Shown: piece after piece, positions 26,102-34,273 of the stretch | Position numbering within the stretch: position 1 is the first letter of the stretch | Layout of the letters: each line of letters begins with the position of its first letter | Assembly (NCBI GenBank): GCA_902796905.1 | Contig: CADBQU010000007.1 | Span: 1-57,521, forward strand | Direction: 5' to 3' | Length of the DNA stretch: 57,521 nt | DNA from: Oscillospiraceae bacterium | GTDB lineage: Bacteria > Bacillota > Clostridia > Oscillospirales > Acutalibacteraceae | Program-made: the position numbers and the translations under genes | The notes under the pieces: model-generated | Told to the model about the DNA's origin: nothing | The model's database searches: none | Seen by the model: only the letters and a program-made list of their open reading frames with translations

Positions 26102-27364
26102 CTATTTTTTATTTTTATTTTTATTTACAATATTGTTTGCTGCTTTTAAAACTCCGAATTTTCCTATTGCGTAACTTAATGCTCCTTGTAAAAAAACCAC
26201 AAACGGAGGCTTTACGGGACCGTCTGCCGAAAGCTCTATACTTGAGCCCATGGTAAAAGCTCCTGCCGCCATAACTATTTTATCGTCATAGCCCGGCATA
26301 TCCGCGCTTATAGGCGTAACAAAACTGTCTATAGCCGAAGCATATTGAATACCCTTGCAAAATTCCAGTAAATTTTCTTCGCTGTTAAGAGTTATACATT
26401 CTATAATATCCGAACGTTTTTCGTTGTATTCGGGGCTTACCTCAAAGCCTAATTCTTTAAATAAAGCCGATGCAAAAACCGCGGTTTTTAACGCTTCGCC
26501 CGTTATAACCGGCGCATTTAAAAATCCCATATAAAGTTCTTTGTTATGGCCTAAAGAAGCTCCTATTTCACGGCCTACTCCCGGTGCCGTTACCCTTGCG
26601 GCACATTTTTCTATAAGTTCTTTTGTGCCTGCTAAATATCCTCCGGCGGGCGCTATGCCTCCGCCGGGATTTTTTATAAGCGAGCCCATAATTAAATCTG
26701 CGTCCGGCTCTTCTTTTTCAACAAATTCGCCGTAGCAGTTATCTACCAAAGCGTATGTATTGGGAGAAATTTCTTTAACTTTTTTAATAATATCGTTTAT
26801 TTCGCTAACCGTAAAAGCCGGTCTTACGGTATAGCCCCTTGAACGCTGAATATATACGGCTTTGTAAAAGCTGCTTTTTAGTTTGTTTAAAATTTCTTCT
26901 TCGTTAAATTTATTGTTATTTAATAAATCTACCGTTTCTACTTTTATGCCAAAGTCGGTAAGCGAGCCTTCGGTTTTGGATTTATGCCCCAAAACGCCCA
27001 TCAGAGTGTCGTACGGGTCTCCTGCCAAAAATAAAATTTTATCGTTTGGACGAAGCACTCCAAAAAGGCCTGCCGCTATTGTGGCGGTTCCGCTTGCAAA
27101 TGAAAACCTGATAAGAGCGTCCTCTTTATTAAAACAACGGGCAACTATTTTATCCAAAGTATCCCGCCCTACATCGTCATAACCGTAGCCACTGGTGGCA
27201 ATAAAATGCTGCTGGCTTACTTTATACTCTCTGAAAGCATTTAAAACTTTTATTTGGTTGTATTCTGCCGTGTCGGTTATTTTTTTAAAAATTTCTTTTG
27301 TTTTTTCTTCGACTTTGTTTTTTGCCTTTAAAACTTCACTGTTTAAATTTAAAAATTCCTGCAT
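26102..27364 (-). CDS. YnbB-like PLP enzyme (methionine gamma-lyase family)
   Basis: A 420-residue PLP-dependent protein of the group annotated as aluminium resistance protein or methionine gamma-lyase family; YnbB of Bacillus subtilis is a member. Recognised by SQQHFIATSGYGYDDVGRD near the N-terminus, FASGTATIAAGLFGVLRPND, and GSLIKNPGGGIAPAGGY with the PLP lysine. The name reflects Cys/Met-enzyme ancestry; the true reaction is not established. Weak ribosome binding site. Between glyA and the M42 peptidase genes on the same strand. Confidence 0.85.
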   Translation of the reverse strand: MQEFLNLNSEVLKAKNKVEEKTKEIFKKITDTAEYNQIKVLNAFREYKVSQQHFIATSGYGYDDVGRDTLDKIVARCFNKEDALIRFSFASGTATIAAGLFGVLRPNDKILFLAGDPYDTLMGVLGHKSKTEGSLTDFGIKVETVDLLNNNKFNEEEILNKLKSSFYKAVYIQRSRGYTVRPAFTVSEINDIIKKVKEISPNTYALVDNCYGEFVEKEEPDADLIMGSLIKNPGGGIAPAGGYLAGTKELIEKCAARVTAPGVGREIGASLGHNKELYMGFLNAPVITGEALKTAVFASALFKELGFEVSPEYNEKRSDIIECITLNSEENLLEFCKGIQYASAIDSFVTPISADMPGYDDKIVMAAGAFTMGSSIELSADGPVKPPFVVFLQGALSYAIGKFGVLKAANNIVNKNKNKK

Positions 27365-27536
27365 ATATTATTCTTTATCACTTTCAAGTTAAAATAATTC
27401 AGTTAAAATAATTTATAAGTTTAAATTTTTGCTTTTATTTTTATTTTTATTTTTATTTATTTATAAGTTTTATAATAAGCTTATTATAATTATAAGCTTT
27501 TATTTTTAAACTTTTTATTCTTTTGTGTTTTTTATT

Positions 27537-28670
27537 TTATTGATTTTTTAAATTTTCTTCATTAACGGCGTAAAGCATTTTTTTGGTTAAAAAATATAAA
27601 TTTTTTAAATCGTTAAAAGATGCCGCGGCGTTTTTTGAATGTAAATATCTGGTAGGCAAACTTATTGCCAAAAGTTTTGCGGGATTATACAGACCGAAAG
27701 AACTTGAATTATTACCGCCCGAAACAAAGCTTTTTGGCTGACAGGGAACATTTTGTTTAAATGCCAAATTGTAAAGTTTTTTGTTGTAAAGCGAACTGTG
27801 GTCCATAAAGCTTATTGCCGGCCCTTTCCCCACAACGCAAACTTTATTGCTGCCTTCGTTACCTAAAATATCCGCGGCGGTTGTGCTTTCTATAATAAAG
27901 GCTATATCGGGATTAACACTGTAACTTACGGCACCTGCCGCTAAAGAACCTATTTCTTCCTGAACGCTGAAAGAAACATAAAAATCGTATAAAGAATCAT
28001 CCTCTAAAAGCCTTAATAAAACCGCTGCGCCTGCTCTGTCATCTATGGCTTTTGAAATAAACATATCTTCATTTTCGACTTTGTCTTTTTTTGTATTTTC
28101 TTTAATTTCGGCTTTTGTTTCATCGTTTTGTTTTAAAGAATTTATGCCAAAATAATCAAAGTTTGGAATAAAGGTTCCCACAGTGCCTATAGGCACTGTG
28201 TTTTCGGCTTCTTCTTTATTAAGTGCGCCTATATCAATAAAAAATTCTTGTTTTTTTAAATCGGCGTTTTTTTCTTCGTCGCTTAATAAATGAAAAGGTC
28301 TTGTGCCTATAACACCCAAAACGCCGTTAAGATTTATTTTTGCGCAGCAAAGCGATTCGGGAGAAATTCCTCCTATAGTAGAAAATGTTAAAAAACCTTC
28401 GCTGTCGGCACCGGTTACAATAACGCCTACTTCGTCCATATGGGCGTCAAACAAAACTTTTAAGGGTTTGCTGTTTTGGCTATTGTTATTATTGTTGTTA
28501 TTATTTGTCCCTTTTTTTAAAACTATAATATTCCCTAAATTATCGGTGCTGAATGTAACGTTTTTAATGGATTTAAGCTTGTTGATTATATATTCCGAGA
28601 CCGATTCTTCATTTCCCGAAACACCGTTTAAATTTAAAAGGTCTTTTAATAAAGATTTCAGTTTTTCCAT
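27537..28670 (-). CDS. M42 family metallopeptidase, with Asn run
   Basis: A 377-residue aminopeptidase of the tetrahedral (TET/FrvX) family, which trims peptides in the cytoplasm. Metal ligands are in FDAHMDEVG, KAIDDRAGAA, QEEIGSLAAG and RYLHSKNAA. Two insertions are unusual: eight consecutive Asn after LKKGT, encoded by a changing AAT/AAC run near 28490, and a charged stretch KQNDETKAEIKENTKKDK before the conserved AIDDRAG. I use the ATG at 28670 (AAAGGAAA upstream) since homologues start there. The longer frame runs into E6's flank. A paralogue lies immediately upstream. Confidence 0.88.
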   Translation of the reverse strand: MEKLKSLLKDLLNLNGVSGNEESVSEYIINKLKSIKNVTFSTDNLGNIIVLKKGTNNNNNNNNSQNSKPLKVLFDAHMDEVGVIVTGADSEGFLTFSTIGGISPESLCCAKINLNGVLGVIGTRPFHLLSDEEKNADLKKQEFFIDIGALNKEEAENTVPIGTVGTFIPNFDYFGINSLKQNDETKAEIKENTKKDKVENEDMFISKAIDDRAGAAVLLRLLEDDSLYDFYVSFSVQEEIGSLAAGAVSYSVNPDIAFIIESTTAADILGNEGSNKVCVVGKGPAISFMDHSSLYNKKLYNLAFKQNVPCQPKSFVSGGNNSSSFGLYNPAKLLAISLPTRYLHSKNAAASFNDLKNLYFLTKKMLYAVNEENLKNQ

Positions 28671-28734
28671 TGTTATTTCCTTTAATATTTTAAAAATCTT
28701 TTTTAAAATTTTTGTTATGTTTTTTTTGGCTTGC

Positions 28735-28817
28735 GCCGCGGTTTTAAAAGGCAAAGCCTTTTAAACGCAAAATAAATTTTGCGTTTTTGCAAACCTTTGG
28801 TTTGCAAAAACCGCGGC
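28735..28817. repeat. Cloverleaf element E6
   Basis: The outer stem is GCCGCGGTT(T) and complement. Arms are TAAAAGGC (loop AAA), AACGCAAAAT (loop AA) and TTTGCAAACC (loop TTT). It sits between the two M42 genes, 17 bases from the stop of the upstream one. Arm 1 is identical to arm 1 of E8. Confidence 0.92.
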
Positions 28818-28834
28818 AAAATATCCGCTTAAAA

Positions 28835-29824
28835 TTAATACTCTATATAATTTTTAATAATGTCCGAAACCGCTAAGATGTCGTTTAAACAAACAACCTC
28901 CGCAGCGGTGTGCATATTTCTTAAAGGGATAGATATAAGAGCTGTTTTAATTCCGTTTTTTGTAACGGATAAAACATCTGCGTTGGTTCCAGTTTTGCCG
29001 TTCATAACCTCAAAAGTATATTTGATTTTATTTGTTTTTGCCGTTTCTAAAAGCGACGAAGTTAAATTTTTGTTTAATATGGGACTAACGCCTATTAAAG
29101 CGCCGGAATTTAATTTTGCAAGTATATGGTTGCTTATTCCGTGCTGGTTGCCAAAGCTTACATCCACAGTAATAGCTTCATCGGGAGTATTTAAAAAGCC
29201 GAAAGTTTTGGCTCCTCTTAAACCTAATTCTTCCTGATTGCTTAAAAGCACCAAAATATTATCTTTAAAAGATTTTGCGTGTTTTACCGCAAAAAGAACG
29301 GCGGCAACGCCTGCGCGGTTATCCAAGCTTTGCCCGCAAACAAAATTGTTTTTTAAATTAATATACGGCTCTTTAAAAGCTGCAAAATCCCCAACCGAGA
29401 TATATTCCGCAGCATTTTTAATGCCGGTGTCTATAAAACATTCGGTTTTGCTTTCCTTTTCTTTAAGGTGCGGCGGGGTAGAGCAAAAAACGCCGGAGAT
29501 TTCATATTTGTTTTTGCCGAAAACCGTAACCCGTTTTGTAGCCAAAGTTCGGTCGTCTATTCCGCCCATAAAAGATACTTTTAAAAATTCACCGCAAACA
29601 TCCGTTACAACAAAACCTATTTGGTCTAAATGCGCGTCTAACATTAAAGTTTTGTTGCCGTTGCCTTTAATGTTAAAATAAACGTTTTCGTTTACGGTTT
29701 TTATATCGGCATTGGGTAAATAGCTTTTTATTACGCCTTTTAAAGTGTTTATGTTTCCTAAACAAGTACCGTTAGATAATTGCCGTAGCAATTCGTTTAA
29801 TTCCGAAATTTTTTTATCGTCCAT
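28835..29824 (-). CDS. M42 family metallopeptidase (second paralogue)
   Basis: A 329-residue M42 aminopeptidase, shorter than its neighbour because the insertions are absent and the central beta domain is compact. Ligand and catalytic motifs are LDAHLDQIG, QSLDNRAGVAA, SNQEELGLRGA, TVDVSFG and RNMHTAAEVV, so it appears active. ATG after TAAGGAAT. The two neighbours share motifs but differ widely elsewhere, so the duplication is old; they may form mixed or separate TET particles. Confidence 0.9.
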   Translation of the reverse strand: MDDKKISELNELLRQLSNGTCLGNINTLKGVIKSYLPNADIKTVNENVYFNIKGNGNKTLMLDAHLDQIGFVVTDVCGEFLKVSFMGGIDDRTLATKRVTVFGKNKYEISGVFCSTPPHLKEKESKTECFIDTGIKNAAEYISVGDFAAFKEPYINLKNNFVCGQSLDNRAGVAAVLFAVKHAKSFKDNILVLLSNQEELGLRGAKTFGFLNTPDEAITVDVSFGNQHGISNHILAKLNSGALIGVSPILNKNLTSSLLETAKTNKIKYTFEVMNGKTGTNADVLSVTKNGIKTALISIPLRNMHTAAEVVCLNDILAVSDIIKNYIEY

Positions 29825-29927
29825 TTTTATTCCTTAATAATTTTAAGTTTAAGATTATAGAGATTATAATTGTAAGTTTTAAAAATATTGTAATTAATTA
29901 TAATTATAAGTTTTAAAATATTATAAA

Positions 29928-31310
29928 TTATAAAGCTTGCACAAGTTTTTTGTAATGGTCGCCTCTTATGGCGAAATTAGGATATGCGTCAAAGCTGGCG
30001 CAGGCAGGGCTTAGCGTTACTATGTCTCCGCTTACCGCCTCTTTATGTGCGGCGGCTACGGCTTCTTCCATATTTTTAACATGTATTATTTTAGGACTTC
30101 CCTTAAAATCGGGGCTGGATTTTAAAGCCGTTTCTATTTTTTCTGCGGTAGGACCGCTTAAAATTAAGCATTTTACTTTTTCTATAATATACGGAACCAT
30201 AGGTTCAAACGGAATATGTTTGTCGTATCCTCCGGCTATTAAAATAATATTTTCTTTAAAAGATTTTAATCCGGCAATGGTTCGTGTGGGGCTGCTTGCA
30301 ATAGAATCGTTATAATATTTTACGCCGTTTAATTCTCTTACAAACTCTATTCTGTGTTCAACACCCGTAAATTCATGCGCTACCTTTTTAATGGAATCCA
30401 CTTTTACATAACCCCATACAGCCGAAATAGCCGCTAAAAAATTAGCTACGTTATGTTCGCCTATAACGGCAATTTCATCTTTTCTCATTATGGGAACGTT
30501 TATGTCGCGGTAGGTCATATAAAGAAAACCGTCGCTGTTGTTTAAGTAAGCGCCGCATTTAACGGGCTCTTTCATACTAAAGCCTAAAACCTGTCCTCTT
30601 ACATCTTTGGAAAAACCGTGCGTGATTTCATTGTCGTAGTTTAAAACCGTTCTCGAAAAAGCGTTTTGGTGCAAAACAATATTTCTTTTGCTGTCAATAT
30701 ATTCCTGCATATCTTTATGAACATCAAGATGGTTAGGAGCTATGTTTGTTACAACCGCAACATCGGGGCTTTTGCGCATAGATATAAGCTGAAAGCTTGA
30801 AAGCTCTGCCACTACAAAATCGTCCGGCTTAATATCGTCTATTTGAGGAAGCAAAGGTCTGCCTATATTTCCGCCCAAATGAACTTTTTTGCCGTCGGCT
30901 TCAAGCATTTTTGCAATAAGCGTGGTGGTTGTGGTTTTTCCGTCCGAGCCCGTAACCGCAAAAATAGTGGCGGGGCAAAGGTCAAAAAACACTTCCATTT
31001 CGCTGGTAACGGCTATTCCGTTACGTCTGGCTTTTTTAAGTTCCGGCATATTAAAATTCATACCCGGAGTTCTGAAAATAACGTCAACTTCCAAATTGCT
31101 TAAATAATTTTCGCCCAGCCTTAATTCCGCTCCGGCTTTTTCAAGGCGGTCCGCCAATTCGCCTATGGCTTCTCTGTCCCTTTTGTCGCAAACAAAAACA
31201 TGAGCTCCCTGTTCCAAAAATCTTAAAGCTAACGGAGTATTGCTTATGCCTATCCCGCAAATGGCTATACGTTTATTTTTAACATTGCCGAAAAATCTTT
31301 TGCAATCCAT
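29928..31310 (-). CDS. murD: UDP-N-acetylmuramoyl-L-alanine--D-glutamate ligase
   Basis: Adds D-glutamate to UDP-MurNAc-L-Ala in peptidoglycan precursor synthesis. The 460 residues contain the N-terminal Rossmann-like domain (KRIAICGIGISNTPLA), the ATP-binding GSDGKTTT (121-128), and the C-terminal ligase domain with LIAGGYDKHIPFEPM and LSPACASFDAYPNFAIRGD, the typical MurD finish. AAAGGAGC precedes the ATG. It is first in a minus-strand run and isolated from the mra cluster, where murD usually sits. Confidence 0.95.
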   Translation of the reverse strand: MDCKRFFGNVKNKRIAICGIGISNTPLALRFLEQGAHVFVCDKRDREAIGELADRLEKAGAELRLGENYLSNLEVDVIFRTPGMNFNMPELKKARRNGIAVTSEMEVFFDLCPATIFAVTGSDGKTTTTTLIAKMLEADGKKVHLGGNIGRPLLPQIDDIKPDDFVVAELSSFQLISMRKSPDVAVVTNIAPNHLDVHKDMQEYIDSKRNIVLHQNAFSRTVLNYDNEITHGFSKDVRGQVLGFSMKEPVKCGAYLNNSDGFLYMTYRDINVPIMRKDEIAVIGEHNVANFLAAISAVWGYVKVDSIKKVAHEFTGVEHRIEFVRELNGVKYYNDSIASSPTRTIAGLKSFKENIILIAGGYDKHIPFEPMVPYIIEKVKCLILSGPTAEKIETALKSSPDFKGSPKIIHVKNMEEAVAAAHKEAVSGDIVTLSPACASFDAYPNFAIRGDHYKKLVQAL

Positions 31311-31438
31311 AAAAAAGCTCCTTTAAATACTAATTAAATAATACTAATAATTATATATATCAATAATATTATTATACTTATTAATACACAAAATATCAAT
31401 CGTATTTTTAGTACAATTGTAAAAAAATAAAATATGTA

Positions 31439-31466
31439 TTGATTTTTTAAATTTATATGCTATAAT
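31439..31466 (+). promoter_or_regulatory. Sigma-A promoter of the SPKTG surface protein
   Basis: TTGATT (31439-31444) and TATAAT (31461-31466) are 16 bases apart, about 40 bases before the GGGAGG site of the gene. Confidence 0.65.
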
Positions 31467-31507
31467 TAATTATGTAATTTAATAATTAATTTTGGGAGGA
31501 AAAACAA

Positions 31508-31987
31508 ATGAAAAAAATCCTTGCAGTTTTATTTGCGGTTGTATTAGTATTTTCCTTAGCTACAACAGCTATGGCTTATACCAGTCCTTCCGGCGAAAAG
31601 TATTTTAAAGTAACTATTGTAAACGGCACAAAAAATCAGCCTGTTGCACAAAAAGTTTTGGCTAACGGTACTATTGAGTTAATGAGCAACAGCAAAAACG
31701 GAACATTCAACGGTTGGAAATTCTATACCGCAAACAAACAGTTGGCAGTATTGGGAACCGATTATGAATTTGTTTCGGGCGACGCTAATTCTTCAAAAGC
31801 TACGGTTAAACTTTTAACAGACGGTTTGATTATTTGTGCAAATTATAACGGTGTTGAAACAAAACCTATTGAAGTAAACGAATATGTTTCTCCTAAAACA
31901 GGTGATAGCTTTGCTTTGGTTTTATTCGGCATTATGTCTTTAACTTTAGCCGGCGCATTTGTTGCAAAAAAACAGTTGGTTAAATAA
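31508..31987 (+). CDS. Small secreted protein with SPKTG sorting signal
   Basis: A 159-residue exported protein of unknown function. Residues 1-23 are a signal peptide (MKKILAVLFAVV through TTAMA). The middle is a small polar, probably beta-rich domain (about 30-120). The C-terminus is a classical cell-wall sorting signal: SPKTGD (128-133), a hydrophobic helix, and KKQLVK. SPKTG fits the (S/P)PXTG motif used by Clostridioides difficile sortase B and variant sites common in Clostridia, so anchoring to peptidoglycan is likely. No sortase gene is in the window. It is monocistronic, with a strong promoter, GGGAGG site and terminator, suggesting high expression. Confidence 0.8.
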   Translation: MKKILAVLFAVVLVFSLATTAMAYTSPSGEKYFKVTIVNGTKNQPVAQKVLANGTIELMSNSKNGTFNGWKFYTANKQLAVLGTDYEFVSGDANSSKATVKLLTDGLIICANYNGVETKPIEVNEYVSPKTGDSFALVLFGIMSLTLAGAFVAKKQLVK

Positions 31988-32020
31988 TAAATTATTTTAA
32001 AAAATTAACTTTAAGTTTTA

Positions 32021-32050
32021 TCACGGTATTTTTAATACCGTGATTTTTTT
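32021..32050 (+). terminator. Terminator of the SPKTG protein gene
   Basis: TCACGGTAT pairs with ATACCGTGA (32035-32043) around a 5-base loop and is followed by seven T. Confidence 0.92.
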
Positions 32051-32153
32051 AGTTTATTTTAATACAGTGTCTAGTGTTTATTATATTGTTTACAATGTTT
32101 ACAAATTGAATTCAGCTAAAAAACAAAATACAAAAGAAAATAAAAGAATATTA

Positions 32154-32188
32154 AAAAAGCAACCGCTTAAATTTTAAACGGTTGCTTT
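32154..32188 (-). terminator. Terminator of the Na/Pi transporter gene
   Basis: AAAGCAACCG pairs with CGGTTGCTTT. On the minus strand the stem is followed by TTTTTT just after the transporter stop codon. Confidence 0.85.
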
Positions 32189-32202
32189 ATGTTTATTTTT
32201 TA

Positions 32203-33948
32203 CTATATGCCGTACTTTTCCGAAAAAGCTTTAAAGTTAGCACTAAAGGTTTTGCTTTTTTGTTTTGTGGCATTTAATGTTTCGTGAAGATTTAAATTGT
32301 GATTTTTCGTGTCTATAATACATCCTGCTATATTAGAGCAATGGTCCGAGATTCTTTCTAAATTGGTTAATAAATCGGACCATATAAATCCCGTTTCTAT
32401 ACTGCATTCTCCTTTTTGCATTCTTATAATATGCTGAGAACGCATTTTTTCTTTAAGCTTATCTATAACCTGTTCCAACGGTTCTACTTTTATCGCTTTT
32501 TTAATATCGTTGTTTTTAAATGCACTAAATGTTAGGTCTGCTATTTCGTTAAGCGCGTTGGCTATGTTTTCGTATTCAATTGCCGCTTCTTCTGTAAGCG
32601 TTAAATTTTTATTTCTTAATTCTTCGGCATTTTTTGTTATATTAACCGCGTGATCGGAAATTCGTTCGAAATCGCCTATAATTTTTAAAAGTTCCGCCGA
32701 TTGTTCGCTTTCGTTTTGCTCTAATCTTTCGGAGCTTAGTTTTATTAAATAAGTGCCTATAATATCTTCGTACTTATCGCATTTTTGTTCGCATTTTTGT
32801 ATTTTTTGCGCTTCCTGTTCGCTGTAATTAACAAATATTTGCAGCGAATTTTTCAAAGCGGTTTTAGATTGTTTTGCCATTTTTAAAACGGTATTTCTGC
32901 ATTGCTCCAAAGCTAACGTAGGGGTGGAAAGCAAACGCTCGTCCAATGTTTCTACATCTTCCTCTTCGGGTTTGCCCTCTTTTATTATTTTGTTTGCAAG
33001 TTTTTCTAAAAGGGAAGAAAAGGGCATTAAAATACAAACGCATAAAATGTTAAAGGTTGAATGGACAATTGCAATTCCGTAAAGGGTTGCGGCTTGGTTT
33101 AAAATAACCGGAGCCAAAAGTACTTTAACTAACATAAATACGGTTATTAATATTACCGAGCCTATAAAGTTAAAAGACAAATGTACAAAAGCTGCGCGTT
33201 TGGCGTTTTTGTTTGCGCCTATGGACGAAAGCACGGCAGTAATGCAGGTTCCTATATTTTGACCCATTATTATGGGAATTGCGGCGCCGTACGATACCTG
33301 ACCGGTGGCGGAAAGGGCTTGCAAAATACCAACCGAAGCCGAACTTGATTGAATAATTGCGGTTAGCAATGCACCTACCAAAACACCAAAAACAGGATTT
33401 TTAAACATTAAGAACATATTTTTGAAAGCCGGAACATTGCTAAGACCCGAAACCGCGGCAGTCATACTTTCCATACCTACCATAAGTGTGGCAAAGCCTA
33501 AAAGTATACAGCCCGTATCTTTCTTTTTGGAGGATTTAAAGAACATATAGAAGATAATTCCGATTAGTGCCAATATAGGAGTAAAAGAAGAGGGCTTTAA
33601 CATTTTTACAAATACATTGTTACTGTCTATACCGCCTAAAGATAATATCCAGCTGGTAACGGTAGTTCCCACATTTGCTCCCATAATAACGTTTATTGCC
33701 TGTTTAAGCGTCATTAAACCGGAATTTACAAAACCTACCACCATAACCGTTGTGGCAGATGAGCTTTGAATTATGGCTGTAACGCCAAGTCCCGTTAAAA
33801 AACCGGCTCCCTTACCGGAAGTTATTTTACCTATTAAAGATTTTAATTTTCCGCCGGCTCTTCTTTCTAAGGCTTCGCCCATTAAATTCATACCGAATAA
33901 AAACAAACACAAACCGCCTAAAAGATTTAAAAAATCAAAAATTGTCAT
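32203..33948 (-). CDS. Na/Pi cotransporter with PhoU-like C-terminal domain
   Basis: A 581-residue sodium-dependent phosphate transporter (NptA/PF02690 type). The two inverted repeats each carry the signature QSSSA (IIQSSSATTVMVVG near residue 60 and IIQSSSASVGILQ near 200). About eight or nine membrane helices fill residues 1-320. The C-terminal 220 residues are PhoU-like helices, with LLKIIGDFERISDHAVNI and LTNLERISDHCSNIAG, likely linking transport to phosphate signalling. It lies downstream of a PhoR/PhoP-like pair, supporting a role in phosphate uptake. AAGGAGTG site. Confidence 0.92.
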   Translation of the reverse strand: MTIFDFLNLLGGLCLFLFGMNLMGEALERRAGGKLKSLIGKITSGKGAGFLTGLGVTAIIQSSSATTVMVVGFVNSGLMTLKQAINVIMGANVGTTVTSWILSLGGIDSNNVFVKMLKPSSFTPILALIGIIFYMFFKSSKKKDTGCILLGFATLMVGMESMTAAVSGLSNVPAFKNMFLMFKNPVFGVLVGALLTAIIQSSSASVGILQALSATGQVSYGAAIPIIMGQNIGTCITAVLSSIGANKNAKRAAFVHLSFNFIGSVILITVFMLVKVLLAPVILNQAATLYGIAIVHSTFNILCVCILMPFSSLLEKLANKIIKEGKPEEEDVETLDERLLSTPTLALEQCRNTVLKMAKQSKTALKNSLQIFVNYSEQEAQKIQKCEQKCDKYEDIIGTYLIKLSSERLEQNESEQSAELLKIIGDFERISDHAVNITKNAEELRNKNLTLTEEAAIEYENIANALNEIADLTFSAFKNNDIKKAIKVEPLEQVIDKLKEKMRSQHIIRMQKGECSIETGFIWSDLLTNLERISDHCSNIAGCIIDTKNHNLNLHETLNATKQKSKTFSANFKAFSEKYGI

Positions 33949-34104
33949 ACTAATCGCACACTCCTTGTATGCTATTATATAAAATGTATATAAAGTTTTA
34001 TTAAGGGTTTTGTAAAAACAATGTAAAATTAATTAATGTAAATAATTGCTTTATTAAAATTTTACACTTTTAAAATTTATGTTTTGGCAATTAATTATAT
34101 ACTG

Positions 34105-34195
34105 CGGCGGCTTTTACAAAACCAAGGGTTTTGTAAAGCGCCAAACAAATAAATTTGTTTGGCGCTTTAAAAGGCTTTACCTTTTAAAGCCGCCG
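34105..34195. repeat. Cloverleaf element E7
   Basis: The outer stem is CGGCGGCTTT/AAAGCCGCCG. Arms are TACAAAACC (loop AAG), AAGCGCCAAACAAAT (15 bp, loop AA) and TTAAAAGG (loop CTTTA). It is followed at once by ATATAAA. It lies between the kinase and transporter genes. Confidence 0.9.
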
Positions 34196-34205
34196 ATATA
34201 AAAAC

Positions 34206-34243
34206 AAAACACCCACCGCAATTTTTATTGCAATGAGTGTTTT
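34206..34243 (-). terminator. Probable terminator after the histidine kinase gene
   Basis: AAACAC...GCAAT and ATTGC...GTGTTT form an interrupted stem 31 bases after the kinase stop; on the minus strand GTTTTT follows. Imperfect stem and short T run, so only moderate support. Confidence 0.5.
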
Positions 34244-34273
34244 ATATATTTTTACTTACTTATTTATCATTTA

